Shown here: positions 1 through 9,190 of the stretch, piece after piece
Layout of the letters: every line of letters begins with the position of its first letter
How positions within the stretch are numbered: the stretch's first letter is position 1
NCBI GenBank assembly: GCA_023393115.1
Contig: JAEWMS010000076.1
Location: 62,001 to 126,000 of the forward strand
Source: Bacillota bacterium
GTDB lineage: Bacteria > Bacillota > Clostridia > Acetivibrionales > DSM-1351
Length of the DNA: 64,000 bases
Direction: 5' to 3'
Notes under the pieces: generated by a model
The model's database searches: none
Told to the model about the DNA's origin: nothing
Seen by the model: only the letters and a program-made list of their open reading frames with translations
Program-made: the position numbers and the translations under genes

Positions 1-1
1 A

Positions 2-319
2 AGAGCATCAAAAGTATATTTGAAAAGTATGGTAGGAGGCCATGCCCATCACACCATCGGAAATACTGTAGTATACGCAAAAGATGGATATGATGGAGTC
101 ATCCATCTTTATCCTCTGGGGTGCATGCCTGAAATAGTATCACAGGCAATCCTTCCCGCTGTTGAAGAAAATCATCAGATACCGGTGATGACCATAATCA
201 GAGATGAAATGACGGGAGAGGCCGGATTTAATACAAGAGTTGAAGCGTTTGTTGACTTGATCAGAAAGAGAAGGGAAGAACACTTGAATGAGCAGAATAA
301 AATGTTATATGGGTATTGA
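2..319 (+). CDS. 2-hydroxyacyl-CoA dehydratase-like protein, C-terminal part
   Basis: The reading frame is open from the window edge, so only the last ~105 residues are seen and the start lies upstream. The segment HLYPLGCMPEIVSQ followed by a stretch about dehydratase-type substrate handling (TIIRDEMTGEAGFNTRVEAF) resembles the C-terminal region of the HgdB-like / DUF2229 proteins that go with 2-hydroxyacyl-CoA dehydratase activators. The single visible Cys in PLGCMPE would be a candidate iron-sulfur ligand in that family. The stop overlaps the next gene by 32 bases, which suggests translational coupling with the activator that follows. The real substrate cannot be told from this fragment. 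Confidence 0.75.
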   Translation, partial: RASKVYLKSMVGGHAHHTIGNTVVYAKDGYDGVIHLYPLGCMPEIVSQAILPAVEENHQIPVMTIIRDEMTGEAGFNTRVEAFVDLIRKRREEHLNEQNKMLYGY

Positions 320-1256
320 TGTGGGTTCTGTAAGTACAAACATCACTTTGATTGACGGGGAGGATAGAGTCCTTGACAAACAGTATATCCGTACTGAAGG
401 ACAACCTATAGAATCCATCAAAAAGGGCTTGAAAGACATTGAAAAGCGAATAGGACAGAATATAGAGATCGCCGGTGTTGGGACCACTGGAAGCGGAAGA
501 CAGCTTGCGGCGGCAATTGTAGGTGCCGATGTCGTCAAGAATGAAATTACGGCGCATGCTGTAGCTTCACAAAAAACCATACCAGACGTAAGAACTATTA
601 TAGAAATTGGAGGACAGGACTCAAAAATTATTTTACTAAACAATAAAGTGGTTCATGATTTTGCAATGAACACTGTTTGTGCAGCAGGTACCGGTTCATT
701 TCTCGACAGGCAGGCTTCGAGAATCGGTATCCCTATTGAAGAGTTCGGGTCCTGCGCTCTTAAATCAAAAAACCCCGTTAGAATTGCCGGAAGGTGTGCT
801 GTTTTTGCTGAAAGTGACATGATACATAAACAGCAGATGGGTCATTCAAGGGAAGACATTATATGCGGTTTGTGTGAAGCGTTGGTAAGAAATTACCTTG
901 CCAATCTGGCAAAAGGGAAGCGGCTGGATTCCCCCATAGTATTCCAGGGAGGAGTTGCAGCAAATATAGGCATTGTGAAGGCCTTTGAAAGAGCGTTGGG
1001 AGTTGAAATAATAATACCCGAGCATTTTGATGTTATGGGTGCTTATGGGGTTTCTCTGCTTGCCAGAGAAAATGTCGAAGCAAATTCCGGCAAGACGCAT
1101 TTCAGAGGTTTTGATAAACTTAGTGGGTCCTACTCTACTGAAAGTAAGGAATGCACCGGCTGCTCCAACTGCTGTGAAATAGTTCAGATAACTCTTAACA
1201 ATGATCCGGTGGCCTGCTGGGGAGACAAATGCGGAAAGTGGAGCGGCACAGCTTGA
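288..1256 (+). CDS. 2-hydroxyacyl-CoA dehydratase activator (HgdC/BadF-type ATPase)
   Basis: This 322-residue protein has the ASKHA-fold ATP-binding start GIDVGSVSTNITLID and the family motifs NTVCAAGTGSFLDRQA and GRCAVFAESDMIH. In the family the two cysteines in these motifs hold the [4Fe-4S] cluster shared by the homodimer, which uses ATP to push one electron into the dehydratase. After the usual domain there is a Cys-rich tail (CTGCSNCC and two more Cys near the end), so an additional metal site is possible. The start overlaps the upstream dehydratase-like gene, so the two are probably one transcript. The exact acyl-CoA substrate is not known. Confidence 0.88.
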   Translation: MSRIKCYMGIDVGSVSTNITLIDGEDRVLDKQYIRTEGQPIESIKKGLKDIEKRIGQNIEIAGVGTTGSGRQLAAAIVGADVVKNEITAHAVASQKTIPDVRTIIEIGGQDSKIILLNNKVVHDFAMNTVCAAGTGSFLDRQASRIGIPIEEFGSCALKSKNPVRIAGRCAVFAESDMIHKQQMGHSREDIICGLCEALVRNYLANLAKGKRLDSPIVFQGGVAANIGIVKAFERALGVEIIIPEHFDVMGAYGVSLLARENVEANSGKTHFRGFDKLSGSYSTESKECTGCSNCCEIVQITLNNDPVACWGDKCGKWSGTA

Positions 1257-1299
1257 TTCACACAAAGTCCTGACTGATTCATACGAAGGCCTGACGGTA

Positions 1300-1327
1300 T
1301 TGACTTGGTGTCATCATATTATATAAT
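1300..1327 (+). promoter_or_regulatory. Sigma-A type promoter
   Basis: TTGACT at 1300-1305 and TATAAT at 1322-1327 are 16 bases apart. They lie upstream of the secreted-protein gene starting at 1381, with an AAGGAG-type ribosome site at 1358-1363. Confidence 0.7.
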
Positions 1328-1380
1328 TAAAATATACCTACTTACCAGATTTTAACTAAGGAGAAGGGGAATTATTATAG

Positions 1381-2253
1381 ATGAAAAGAATGCGTCAGGT
1401 TTCAGTGTTTCTGTGTTCGTTGTTGGTTATACTTTCGTTTTCCTTTAGCAGTCAGGCTAAGGAATCCCAGAGTTCTTCCACAGACCTGTTAAATAAAATT
1501 ATACAGCAGGACAGCAAATACAAGGATTACGATGTAGAAACTGTATCAGACACCTTTGATACCAACGGGTCCAGAGGCTACTTTTTTGTTTTCTCGGAAA
1601 AAACCTTAGAAAAAGAATATCAATTTGATTACTATACCGACATATGGTACGGCAGTGGTGGAAAGGTCAGCAAGGTGGCAGAGGAGCAGTTCATTTTGCC
1701 TAATACCTTCGGCAGTATTAAACTTGGCGGAAAAACCTATTTTCGTTATGACTTATCCTATCCCACCAGCACCCAGACTGTTCTGTTGAGTGTCTCAAAA
1801 GGAAAATGTATTGAAGGCTTCAGAGCTCCGGGAGCGGCCATATTTGGGAAAAGTAATTCCTTTACTGTTATTTGCTCAGCATATGACATGATAAAATATA
1901 AAAGTGATGGCTATACTTTGGGGCATACCTGGAAAAAATACTATTTCTATGCAGACTCCAAAGGCTTTCACGAATATAATGCAAAAGCTATTACACGAAA
2001 TTACTTCGATACGTATGCCAACGCTTCTGCTGTAATCAAAAACCTGAATAGAGAGTTTTCAAAAAAAGATAACAAGGTAACATATAGCTTCCTAAAACGA
2101 AGTAATAACTTGGTTCATGTTAATATACAGGTAGAAACAGAAGAAGCTATCTCTTACTATTACCGTACCTATGAGATCAATAAAGATAGAAAGCTGCTAT
2201 TGGTAGAATCAGGAGAAGGTAACTATGTAAATTGTATAACAGATTTAAAGTAG
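1381..2253 (+). CDS. Secreted protein of unknown function
   Basis: The 290-residue product begins with a clear Sec signal: charged MKRMR, then a hydrophobic stretch, then a likely cleavage after SSQA near residue 26. The mature part is rich in Tyr, Lys and Ser, has no cysteine cluster or repeat, and matches no family that I recognise. It has its own promoter and is flanked by unrelated genes, so it seems to be a single-gene unit. Export to the cell surface or medium is the only safe inference. Confidence 0.8.
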   Translation: MKRMRQVSVFLCSLLVILSFSFSSQAKESQSSSTDLLNKIIQQDSKYKDYDVETVSDTFDTNGSRGYFFVFSEKTLEKEYQFDYYTDIWYGSGGKVSKVAEEQFILPNTFGSIKLGGKTYFRYDLSYPTSTQTVLLSVSKGKCIEGFRAPGAAIFGKSNSFTVICSAYDMIKYKSDGYTLGHTWKKYYFYADSKGFHEYNAKAITRNYFDTYANASAVIKNLNREFSKKDNKVTYSFLKRSNNLVHVNIQVETEEAISYYYRTYEINKDRKLLLVESGEGNYVNCITDLK

Positions 2254-2271
2254 GCTCTGTCTATTAATTAA

Positions 2272-2862
2272 TTACTTTTTTCTGCATACAAGCTCGCCCT
2301 TTCCGATGGGTACTACCATTACGTCAACTCTATCATCGTTAAAAGCCATGTCTATAAAAGGCTTAAGGGTTTCTATATGGTTGATTACATTGTCGGCGAC
2401 AAATATACCGCCCTTGACCATATGGGGAATTACATTTTCATAACAATCCATGTATACCTCTTTCTCAGCATCCAGGAAGCAGAAAGCAATTTCCTTATAG
2501 TTATCCAGAGTATCTCTGGCATCTCCGTGAATAAGTTCAACTACATCAGTAACTGCACCTGCTTCAAACGTTTCTGCTGCAAGAGAAGCTTTATCTTCCA
2601 AAATCTCAAAGGTAGTAATTTTTCTGCCTGTTTCCATACAGGCTAATGCGAGCCAGAGGGTGGAGTAGCCGGCACTTGTACCTATCTCGATAATTTGTCC
2701 GGGAGGTGAGAAGGAGAGCAGCAAGGCTAGGAATTTTCCTGTCTCTTCAGGGATCTGCCTAAGTCTTTTCAGCCTGGGAGTACCGTCAATTCTGTCTTGT
2801 GTATCTATTTGTTCCAGGTATCTCATTCGACTCAGAATTTGCTCGGGAATAGAGTTAAACAA
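2272..2862 (-). CDS. SAM-dependent O-methyltransferase (COMT-like, family 3)
   Basis: The protein (~196 aa) has the class I methyltransferase glycine motif IEIGTSAGYSTLWLA, an acidic ribose-binding position in TTFEILEDKA, and the metal-side motifs FCFLDAEKEVY and FVADNV. This is the arrangement of cation-dependent catechol/caffeoyl-CoA-type O-methyltransferases such as YrrM. The open frame reaches a GTG at 2871, but that codon directly abuts the AGAAGGGG ribosome site. The TTG at 2860-2862 has a 7-base spacing and is preferred. The methyl acceptor is unknown. Confidence 0.85.
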   Translation of the reverse strand: MFNSIPEQILSRMRYLEQIDTQDRIDGTPRLKRLRQIPEETGKFLALLLSFSPPGQIIEIGTSAGYSTLWLALACMETGRKITTFEILEDKASLAAETFEAGAVTDVVELIHGDARDTLDNYKEIAFCFLDAEKEVYMDCYENVIPHMVKGGIFVADNVINHIETLKPFIDMAFNDDRVDVMVVPIGKGELVCRKK

Positions 2863-2982
2863 AATAAACACCCCTTCTAAATATATTTGATAAATTAATA
2901 TACTGAATGAAAATTTGCAAACATATAGTATACTTGTATAATTGTATACAATATGAGCAATTCTGTCAAATCTTGGGTCAAT

Positions 2983-3007
2983 AAAAAGCCCGGCACTGAG
3001 CCGAGCT
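2983..3007 (-). terminator. Terminator of the glucan phosphorylase gene
   Basis: Read on the minus strand, AGCTCGGC (3007-3000) pairs with GCCGGGCT (2994-2987) with one G-U pair, followed by a T run. It lies 43 bases past the stop of the phosphorylase gene. Confidence 0.8.
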
Positions 3008-3049
3008 ACATTAACTATTCACTTTTCACAATTCATTATTTACTATGTT

Positions 3050-5611
3050 TTATACAACCCACCTGATGAGTCCAATATCGAACCTGTTGATCAGATCAGG
3101 GTGTTTCGGTGTTGCTCTGAAGGTGTATGCATACTCTCCGCCATCTTCTATTTTAAGAGTTAGTGCATATCTGTAAAGGTTGTCTCCCAGCTTATCCACA
3201 CAGTTCATGGCAAATGCCTGTGCATTGGTTATTTTACCGTTTTCAAAAGTTCCGTAATACACTTCTACTTCAATATTTGAAGGGTCGATAGCACCCAGCT
3301 GGGCATTGACCGACAGGTAAATCTCCTGGCCGGAGCTTGATTTGTAATCCTTAAGATCATGTACGTTTTTCTCTGCAATCAGCTGAACCTGAGCCCAATT
3401 GCTTTTCAGATGTTCTTCAAAGGAACTGAGATTTCTTGCAATAGTGCAATTGTCATTGAATAGCTTTGAAGCTCCGACCATAGCAGGGAGGTACATTCTT
3501 TCGGTGTATTCCTTAACCATCCTGTCTGTGCTGTAATTCCAGGCAAGGGACTTGATGGAATTTTTCATAATGCGAATCCATTCCTCAGGTATTCCTTGTT
3601 CGTTAACCTTGTAGAACATAGGAATAATTTTCTCCTCAAGAGTATCATAGATGGATTCACTGTCAATATTGTCCTGAGAATTTTCATTGTCAAATTCAGT
3701 TTCGTCACCGATAACCCAGCCGTTTTCACCGTTATAGCCTTCGCACCACCAACCGTCCAGTATACTGAAGTTAATAACACCATTTATACATACTTTCTGA
3801 CCGCTGGTACCGCTAGCCTCCAAGGGTCTTCTGGGATTGTTCATCCAAACGTCCACACCCTGTACAAGATTTCTTGCAACAGTCATATTATAGTTTTCAA
3901 GAAGAATTACTTTTCCATAGAACCCTTCCTGTCTTGCTATATCGTTAATGTTTTTGATGACGTCATGAGCCGGACCATCAGCTGGATGAGCTTTTCCGGC
4001 GAAAATTATCTGCATTGGCTTTTCAGGATTATTAATAATATTCTGAATTCTGGCCAGATTTCTGAATATGAGGTTTGCTCTCTTATATGTGGCAAACCTT
4101 CTTGCAAAGCCTATGGTAAGTGCATTTGGATCAAGGAAGGTATCAACCTGTCTCACAGCTTCCATGGACTCACCATTGGCAAGCTTCTGAGCCTTTAATC
4201 TGTCTCTTACAAACCCTATAAGCTTGTGCTTTAATTCCATATGCGTATTCCAGAGCTCCTGGTCAGGAATATTGTCAATTTCTTCAAAGGTAGAGCTACT
4301 GTATATACTGGTCTTCCAATCCGGTTGCAGGTATTTGTCGTATAGTTCCTTTATCTTGGGAGACAGCCAGGTTAAGGTATGAATACCGTTGGTTACATGT
4401 GTAATGGGTACATCATCCTGTGGAACCTCCGGCCAGACATCTCCGAAAATGTCTCTGGAAACAGCTCCGTGCAGTTCACTTACGCCGTTCTTCCTGCCTG
4501 CAAGTGTCAGTGCCAGGACTGTCATATTGAAGTTCTGATCCTCGGGCTTTTTCAGGCCCAGTTCAAGAAAATCATATCTGCTTAAGCCCAACTGGCCCCA
4601 GAAATCTCCGAAGTACTTATCCATCATATACAGTGGGAAAGTATCGTTTCCTGCCGGAACAGGTGTATGAGTTGTAAATATAGCAGAGTTTGCTACAATC
4701 TGCTTTGCTTCCTTAAAGCTCAGATGCTTCTCATTTATAAGCTTTCTGATCAATTCAAGCCCCATAAAGGAAGAATGACCTTCATTCATATGATAAACAG
4801 TGGGATGAATGCCCAATGCGTCTAACACACGGATTCCGCCTATACCCAGGAAAATCTCCTGTTGTATTCTGGTTTCCTGATCCCCTCCATACAGTCTTGC
4901 AGTCAGCGCCCGGTCGGAAGGGCTGTTTTGCGATACATCAGTATCCATCAAATAAAGATTGATTCTTCCGATCTGAACCTTCCAAACCTTTGCATAAACT
5001 GTTCTTCCTGCAAAAGTTATGTTGATTTCGGCCTGCTCGCCATTTGAATTAAGGGCAGGTAAAATGGGAAGCTGAGAAACGTTCAGGTTGTTAAAGTTGG
5101 TTTCCTGCCACCCGTGTATATTTATTCTCTGACTGAAATATCCCTGCTTATAAAACAGACCTATAGCTGTGAAAGGAAGTCCAAGGTCGCTGGCAGATTT
5201 ACAATGGTCACCGGACAATACACCCAGACCGCCTGAATAAATGGGCAGTACTTCATTAAGTCCATATTCGGCTGAAAAATAGGCTATACTTTTTCCGTTG
5301 CTTTCAGGATGATTCTTAGCAAACCAGGTGTCTTTTTCTGACATATAGCTGTCAAAGGCAGCAACAACATTATCAAGTCTTTTAATAAAATCCTGGTCTT
5401 CAAGTTTTGCCTGTAACTTCTTCTGACTGACCTCTTGCAGAAACCGTACCGGATTCTTTCCGAGTTTTTCCCAAAGATCCAAATCTATCTCTCTGTAAAT
5501 ATCTATCGCCTCAGGATTCCAGGACCACCATAGGTTATATGCAATATCGTTCAGTCTTTTAAACTTTTCGGGTAATGCTGAAATTACATTAATTTTTCCA
5601 ACAAGATACAT
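3050..5611 (-). CDS. glgP: Alpha-glucan phosphorylase (GT35)
   Basis: The 853-residue protein matches the short bacterial/archaeal alpha-glucan phosphorylase type. It begins with an added N-terminal segment (LPEKFKRLNDIAYNLWWSWNPEA, DUF3417-like), then shows YFSAEYGLNEVLPIYSGGLGVLSGDH, TTHTPVPAGND, GFARRFATYKRA and the PLP site region NPRRPLEASGTSGQK. It releases glucose-1-phosphate from glycogen or maltodextrin with inorganic phosphate in the cytoplasm. The gene has an AGGAAG ribosome site, a terminator just downstream and a cre-like site at its promoter. It stands alone, not in a glg operon. Confidence 0.95.
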   Translation of the reverse strand: MYLVGKINVISALPEKFKRLNDIAYNLWWSWNPEAIDIYREIDLDLWEKLGKNPVRFLQEVSQKKLQAKLEDQDFIKRLDNVVAAFDSYMSEKDTWFAKNHPESNGKSIAYFSAEYGLNEVLPIYSGGLGVLSGDHCKSASDLGLPFTAIGLFYKQGYFSQRINIHGWQETNFNNLNVSQLPILPALNSNGEQAEINITFAGRTVYAKVWKVQIGRINLYLMDTDVSQNSPSDRALTARLYGGDQETRIQQEIFLGIGGIRVLDALGIHPTVYHMNEGHSSFMGLELIRKLINEKHLSFKEAKQIVANSAIFTTHTPVPAGNDTFPLYMMDKYFGDFWGQLGLSRYDFLELGLKKPEDQNFNMTVLALTLAGRKNGVSELHGAVSRDIFGDVWPEVPQDDVPITHVTNGIHTLTWLSPKIKELYDKYLQPDWKTSIYSSSTFEEIDNIPDQELWNTHMELKHKLIGFVRDRLKAQKLANGESMEAVRQVDTFLDPNALTIGFARRFATYKRANLIFRNLARIQNIINNPEKPMQIIFAGKAHPADGPAHDVIKNINDIARQEGFYGKVILLENYNMTVARNLVQGVDVWMNNPRRPLEASGTSGQKVCINGVINFSILDGWWCEGYNGENGWVIGDETEFDNENSQDNIDSESIYDTLEEKIIPMFYKVNEQGIPEEWIRIMKNSIKSLAWNYSTDRMVKEYTERMYLPAMVGASKLFNDNCTIARNLSSFEEHLKSNWAQVQLIAEKNVHDLKDYKSSSGQEIYLSVNAQLGAIDPSNIEVEVYYGTFENGKITNAQAFAMNCVDKLGDNLYRYALTLKIEDGGEYAYTFRATPKHPDLINRFDIGLIRWVV

Positions 5612-5642
5612 GTACTTCCTCCAATCTATTAATAAGTAATAT

Positions 5643-5671
5643 ATTATATATACCCGTTAATTTTCGATAAA
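5643..5671 (-). promoter_or_regulatory. Promoter of glgP
   Basis: On the minus strand, TATAAT at 5648-5643 lies 17 bases from a weak -35 (TTTATC, 5671-5666). The weak -35 would suit a regulated promoter. Confidence 0.5.
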
Positions 5672-5680
5672 ACGCTTTAA
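5667..5680 (-). promoter_or_regulatory. Possible cre (CcpA) site at the glgP promoter
   Basis: TTAAAGCGTTTTAT (minus strand) agrees with the cre consensus TGWAARCGYTWNCW at 12 of 14 positions and overlaps the -35 of glgP. Catabolite control of glycogen use would make sense, but the match is by eye only. Confidence 0.4.
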
Positions 5681-5717
5681 GTAATCGGGCACAATCTAAA
5701 GCCGTAAAATATTCAAT

Positions 5718-5790
5718 TGACCTATGCGTAATAATAACATAAAAAACACATTATTGGTAGTATTTGCAACGAATTTATGACCTATGAGTA
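5718..5790 (+). repeat. Pair of 13-bp direct repeats, 60 bp apart
   Basis: TGACCTATGCGTA at 5718-5730 and TGACCTATGAGTA at 5778-5790 differ at one base and are exactly 60 bp apart, in the divergent space between glgP and the membrane protein gene. They could be regulator sites. Confidence 0.5.
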
Positions 5791-5898
5791 TCCATGAAAA
5801 TTTTCAGTGATAAAATTTATTAAACTGGAAAAAAATACTTTTACTAAATTATGTTTTATATAAATAAAAAGTACCAAATTGTGAGAAAAATATATATT

Positions 5899-6300
5899 AT
5901 GATAAAACGATTCTTTATTTATGGTATTATCGGCTGGAGTATGGAAATAGTATGGACGGGGTTATATTCCTTAATAAATGGCAACTTAACCCTGGAAGCC
6001 TATACCAGCCTTTGGATGTTTTTTATATATGGATGCGGGGTTTTCCTGGAACCACTTCATGATATTATACGCCCATGGAATGCAATTCTGAGAGGGTTAA
6101 TTTGGGTTGTAATAATTTGGGGAATAGAGTATACAACCGGAAAATTGATTCTAAGCATTCTTAATGTTTATCCCTGGCAATACTATGGCAGATTTGCTGT
6201 TGAAGGTATTGTCAGACTGGATTATGCTCCCGCATGGTTTCTGGCAGGACTGTTATTTGAACGGGTTCATGCAGCTCTGGATAAACTAAAAATTGTATAA
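5899..6300 (+). CDS. Membrane protein, putative ABC-transporter type IV (CmpB-like)
   Basis: The product has about four hydrophobic segments and starts FFIYGIIGWSMEIVWTG, which resembles the PF06541 family (putative ABC-transporter type IV proteins of Firmicutes). Other family-like words are WMFFIYGCGVFLEP and the C-terminal YAPAWFLAGLLFERVH. The family name does not amount to a proven function. The open frame reaches back to ATG 5851, but the domain begins at the ATG at 5899. Neither start has a good ribosome site, so the start is uncertain. It is likely monocistronic, with a hairpin terminator at 6432. Confidence 0.7.
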   Translation: MIKRFFIYGIIGWSMEIVWTGLYSLINGNLTLEAYTSLWMFFIYGCGVFLEPLHDIIRPWNAILRGLIWVVIIWGIEYTTGKLILSILNVYPWQYYGRFAVEGIVRLDYAPAWFLAGLLFERVHAALDKLKIV

Positions 6301-6431
6301 ATAACTATTATATAATTCATTTCAACTTTTTTCATGTCACAAATATTACAATTATTAATTTTTTGTTATTCATTTGAAATATATGTATTACAATATTATA
6401 ATATAATTACTTTTACAAATAAGAAAATGTA

Positions 6432-6458
6432 AAGTATACACAAATGTGTATGCTTTTT
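6432..6458 (+). terminator. Rho-independent terminator
   Basis: AAGTATACAC (6432-6441) pairs with GTGTATGCTT (6446-6455) around an AAAT loop and runs into five T residues. It closes the unit of the membrane protein gene ending at 6300. Confidence 0.7.
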
Positions 6459-6521
6459 GTTTTGTTGTGTCCAGTAAAGCTGGGGCACACTTGATGTGTT
6501 TATTTCTACTTGGGGGGCTTA

Positions 6522-7550
6522 ATGAGTAACGTTATATACAATGATCAGCTTGAGTTTCAGAATAGACTCAAGCCGGGAAAAAAGAATAGAAAAAAATCAT
6601 TGCTGAAAAGCATTATGGGTTTTTTTATTTTTGAGTTTTTATTTATGTCGCTAACCACTCCACTGTTGGTTTTTTATGGTCCTTTTGACAACGTAAAAAA
6701 AACAGTAATAGGAATGACCTGGAACTCTTTTACACTACAAAAAATTCCAAAGACATTTCTATCAGATGAGGCAATAGCAAGGATTCTAGGTGATGGCTAT
6801 GCCATATCGGATGTTGATACCGAAGCTATAAAACTGCTTAATTTCGGAATAAAACATACAAGTAAAATAGAACTCTATGATATAGAAAGTAGTAACTTTA
6901 ATGGAAAAATGCTGGTCATCCAGGATCCCACCAGAGTCAAAGTTGGTTATTCCAATCAGATGCCAAGGGCCGGTGAGACCACCAGCAGCATTGCAAGAAG
7001 AAACGGTGCAATAGCCGCCATAAACGGAGGAGGCTTTATTGATACAAAATGGGCCGGAACAGGTGGGGCGCCTCTTGGATATCTCATCAGCAATGGAAAG
7101 TATATTAGCGGAGAGATAAAGGATAAAAACAAGAAGCGTGACACCATAGCCTTTACCGAAGATGGCATGCTTATAGTCGGAAAGCACTCCGAAAATGACT
7201 TAAAGAAGTATAAGGTAAAAGAGGCAATAAGTTTTGGTCCTCCTTTGATTGTTAACGGTAAACCCACAGTAAAGGGTGACGGAGGCTGGGGTATATCTCC
7301 GAGAACCGTAATAGGACAAAAAGAGGATGGATCGGTGTTGTTCCTGGTAATAGACGGGAGAAGTCTCAAGTCCTTTGGAGCAACCTTAAAGGAAGTTCAG
7401 GATATAATGCTCAAGCATGGAGCCGTCAACGCTGCAAATCTTGATGGAGGGTCATCAACAACAATGTATTATGACGGGAAAGTCATCAACACGCCATCTG
7501 ATGCTTTGGGTGAAAGGTCGGTGCCGTCAGTATTTATGGTAATGCCGTAG
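6522..7550 (+). CDS. Membrane-anchored phosphodiester glycosidase family protein (NAGPA domain)
   Basis: The protein (~342 aa) has a basic N-terminus, one transmembrane segment near residues 30-55, and an extracellular NAGPA-type domain (PF09992). Family words are RRNGAIAAINGGGF, SFGPPLIVNGKP, ISPRTVIGQKEDGS and the closing AANLDGGSSTTMYYDG. The human relative uncovers mannose-6-phosphate; bacterial members act on cell-surface polysaccharide or its phosphodiesters, with unknown substrates. The frame is open back to TTG 6510, but that TTG lies inside the TTGGGGGG ribosome site, so ATG 6522 is preferred. The next gene starts 10 bases later, so the two are an operon. Confidence 0.85.
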   Translation: MSNVIYNDQLEFQNRLKPGKKNRKKSLLKSIMGFFIFEFLFMSLTTPLLVFYGPFDNVKKTVIGMTWNSFTLQKIPKTFLSDEAIARILGDGYAISDVDTEAIKLLNFGIKHTSKIELYDIESSNFNGKMLVIQDPTRVKVGYSNQMPRAGETTSSIARRNGAIAAINGGGFIDTKWAGTGGAPLGYLISNGKYISGEIKDKNKKRDTIAFTEDGMLIVGKHSENDLKKYKVKEAISFGPPLIVNGKPTVKGDGGWGISPRTVIGQKEDGSVLFLVIDGRSLKSFGATLKEVQDIMLKHGAVNAANLDGGSSTTMYYDGKVINTPSDALGERSVPSVFMVMP

Positions 7551-7560
7551 AGGGAGAAAA

Positions 7561-8604
7561 ATGAAAACATTAGTTAAATGGTACAAGTGGATACTATTGG
7601 CAGTAATATTTCAATTTTGTGTTTTATTCTATATAAACAATATATTTTTAAACTCGGGTGGCACTGTAAGTGTTACAACTTCAGAAAACAAGACTAAGCC
7701 TGTTACAGGAGATTTCACGGTATCTGAAGGAGTTAAGGAAGTTAAGGTTTCATTCAATGCAAGGTTTGGTGCTTTTGTAGACAATAGTGGTGCTCTGCAT
7801 ATAATAGATATAAAGAACAATAAGGATAAGAAAATAGCCGGATTGGAAAAGGATAAAATTACATTTTTCAAATGGTTGCCTGACAGAGACATGATTTTAT
7901 ACTCTTCAAATACCAAGAATGGTGCAAAGGGAGTAGTTCAGTTGTTAACTTATGAGGCTGATTCCGAAACTCACAGGGATTATCCTGAAATAACCGGTTT
8001 AACAGCTAAAAGTAAAGTGTCGGACATAGATTTGTCACCGTATACAAATTTTGTATATGCTAAAATAAATACTTCGGACACCAGATCGAAAATTGTGAGA
8101 TTTAATGTAATGGGACAATATGCTCACGTTATGAACCTTGGACCAGATGCCATCATCAATGAAGCAAATTACGTGAATAAGTTTGTTTATCAGAACCCGG
8201 GCGAATCCATCTATGTATACGATGGTATGAACAGTTCAAAAAACAAGGTGCCTATAGATTCAAAAAATGTTAGGATATTGGATATAGATGCAAATGATAC
8301 TCTCTATATAGGTGTGTTGGATGAAGCAGGAAAGGTTACCCAGATCTATCAGCAGAAGATGATAGATACAAAGCTGACTGATAACTGGACAAAAACTCCA
8401 TTAAAGGTTAAAGTACCTCCAGAGGATATTGTTATTTCTGTTAACGGAAATATGTACTATATAAATAGGGACGAAAACAAAATAATTAATATAAAGAATG
8501 ACTTAAAGGCTTCATTCAGGGGAGAATTTATGGAAGTGCTTGACGGAGCCCTTGTTTCCATAGATGGTAATAAGGTTAATATCACTTCTTTAAAGGAGTA
8601 TTAA
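7561..8604 (+). CDS. Membrane-anchored protein with beta-propeller-like repeats, unknown function
   Basis: The 347-residue product has one N-terminal membrane segment (WILLAVIFQFCVLFYINNIF) and an outside domain with recurring short strands, such as ARFGAFVDNSGALHIIDIK, FFKWLPDRDMILYSSN and ANDTLYIGVLD. These resemble the blades of a WD40/TolB-like propeller. There are no catalytic motifs that I recognise. It follows the glycosidase gene by 10 bases with a GGGAG ribosome site, so it probably works with that protein at the cell surface. Confidence 0.75.
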   Translation: MKTLVKWYKWILLAVIFQFCVLFYINNIFLNSGGTVSVTTSENKTKPVTGDFTVSEGVKEVKVSFNARFGAFVDNSGALHIIDIKNNKDKKIAGLEKDKITFFKWLPDRDMILYSSNTKNGAKGVVQLLTYEADSETHRDYPEITGLTAKSKVSDIDLSPYTNFVYAKINTSDTRSKIVRFNVMGQYAHVMNLGPDAIINEANYVNKFVYQNPGESIYVYDGMNSSKNKVPIDSKNVRILDIDANDTLYIGVLDEAGKVTQIYQQKMIDTKLTDNWTKTPLKVKVPPEDIVISVNGNMYYINRDENKIINIKNDLKASFRGEFMEVLDGALVSIDGNKVNITSLKEY

Positions 8605-8693
8605 GTCAATTGACGTATGTTTATTATTTTTACAAATGGGTATAAATAATTTAAGTATAAGAAATTAATTTGTAAAATCAGGGAGGATATATT

Positions 8694-9020
8694 ATGTCTG
8701 GTAAAATAGTTGAAATTACGAACGATACATTTGAGGCTGCTGTGCTGAAGTCAGAAACACCTGTTGTTGTTGACTTCTGGGCTTCATGGTGTGGCCCCTG
8801 CAGAATGGTGGCACCCATAATGGAAGAATTGGCCGATGACTTTGAGGGTAGAATAAAGGTTGCAAAAGTAAATGTTGATGATCAGGGTGAACTTGCAGCA
8901 CAATTCAGAATAATGAGCATACCCACAATTCTTATTTTCAAAAATGGACAAATTGCTGAAAAAATTGTTGGTGCAAGATCAAAGGGTGAATTTGTGGAAC
9001 TTATTGAAAAGCAATTATAA
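8694..9020 (+). CDS. trxA: Thioredoxin
   Basis: A 108-residue thioredoxin of standard length with the active site WASWCGPCRM (the two Cys near residues 32 and 35) and the cis-proline segment MSIPTILIF. It reduces protein disulfides in the cytoplasm, using electrons from thioredoxin reductase, which is not encoded in this window. A GGGAGGA ribosome site precedes the ATG. It is a single-gene unit followed by a large inverted repeat. Confidence 0.96.
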   Translation: MSGKIVEITNDTFEAAVLKSETPVVVDFWASWCGPCRMVAPIMEELADDFEGRIKVAKVNVDDQGELAAQFRIMSIPTILIFKNGQIAEKIVGARSKGEFVELIEKQL

Positions 9021-9073
9021 TTCTTTTAAGGATAAGCTTAATGTAAATTAAATATAAGCTGAACGCATATACC

Positions 9074-9125
9074 AATGAATCTCTTATGTAAGCTATTTTA
9101 CAAGCTTGCCCTAAAGAGATTCATT
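9074..9125 (+). repeat. 12-bp perfect inverted repeat after trxA
   Basis: AATGAATCTCTT (9074-9085) and AAGAGATTCATT (9114-9125) are perfect reverse complements. The 28-base interior contains a second small AAGCT/AGCTT pairing. There is no good T run, so it may be an RNA-stabilising element or a weak terminator. Confidence 0.7.
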
Positions 9126-9190
9126 TGCTATAATGAGAGATATTAGTAGTTGATCCAATTGATTCCTAATGTTTTTCAGGAGGGCACTCT

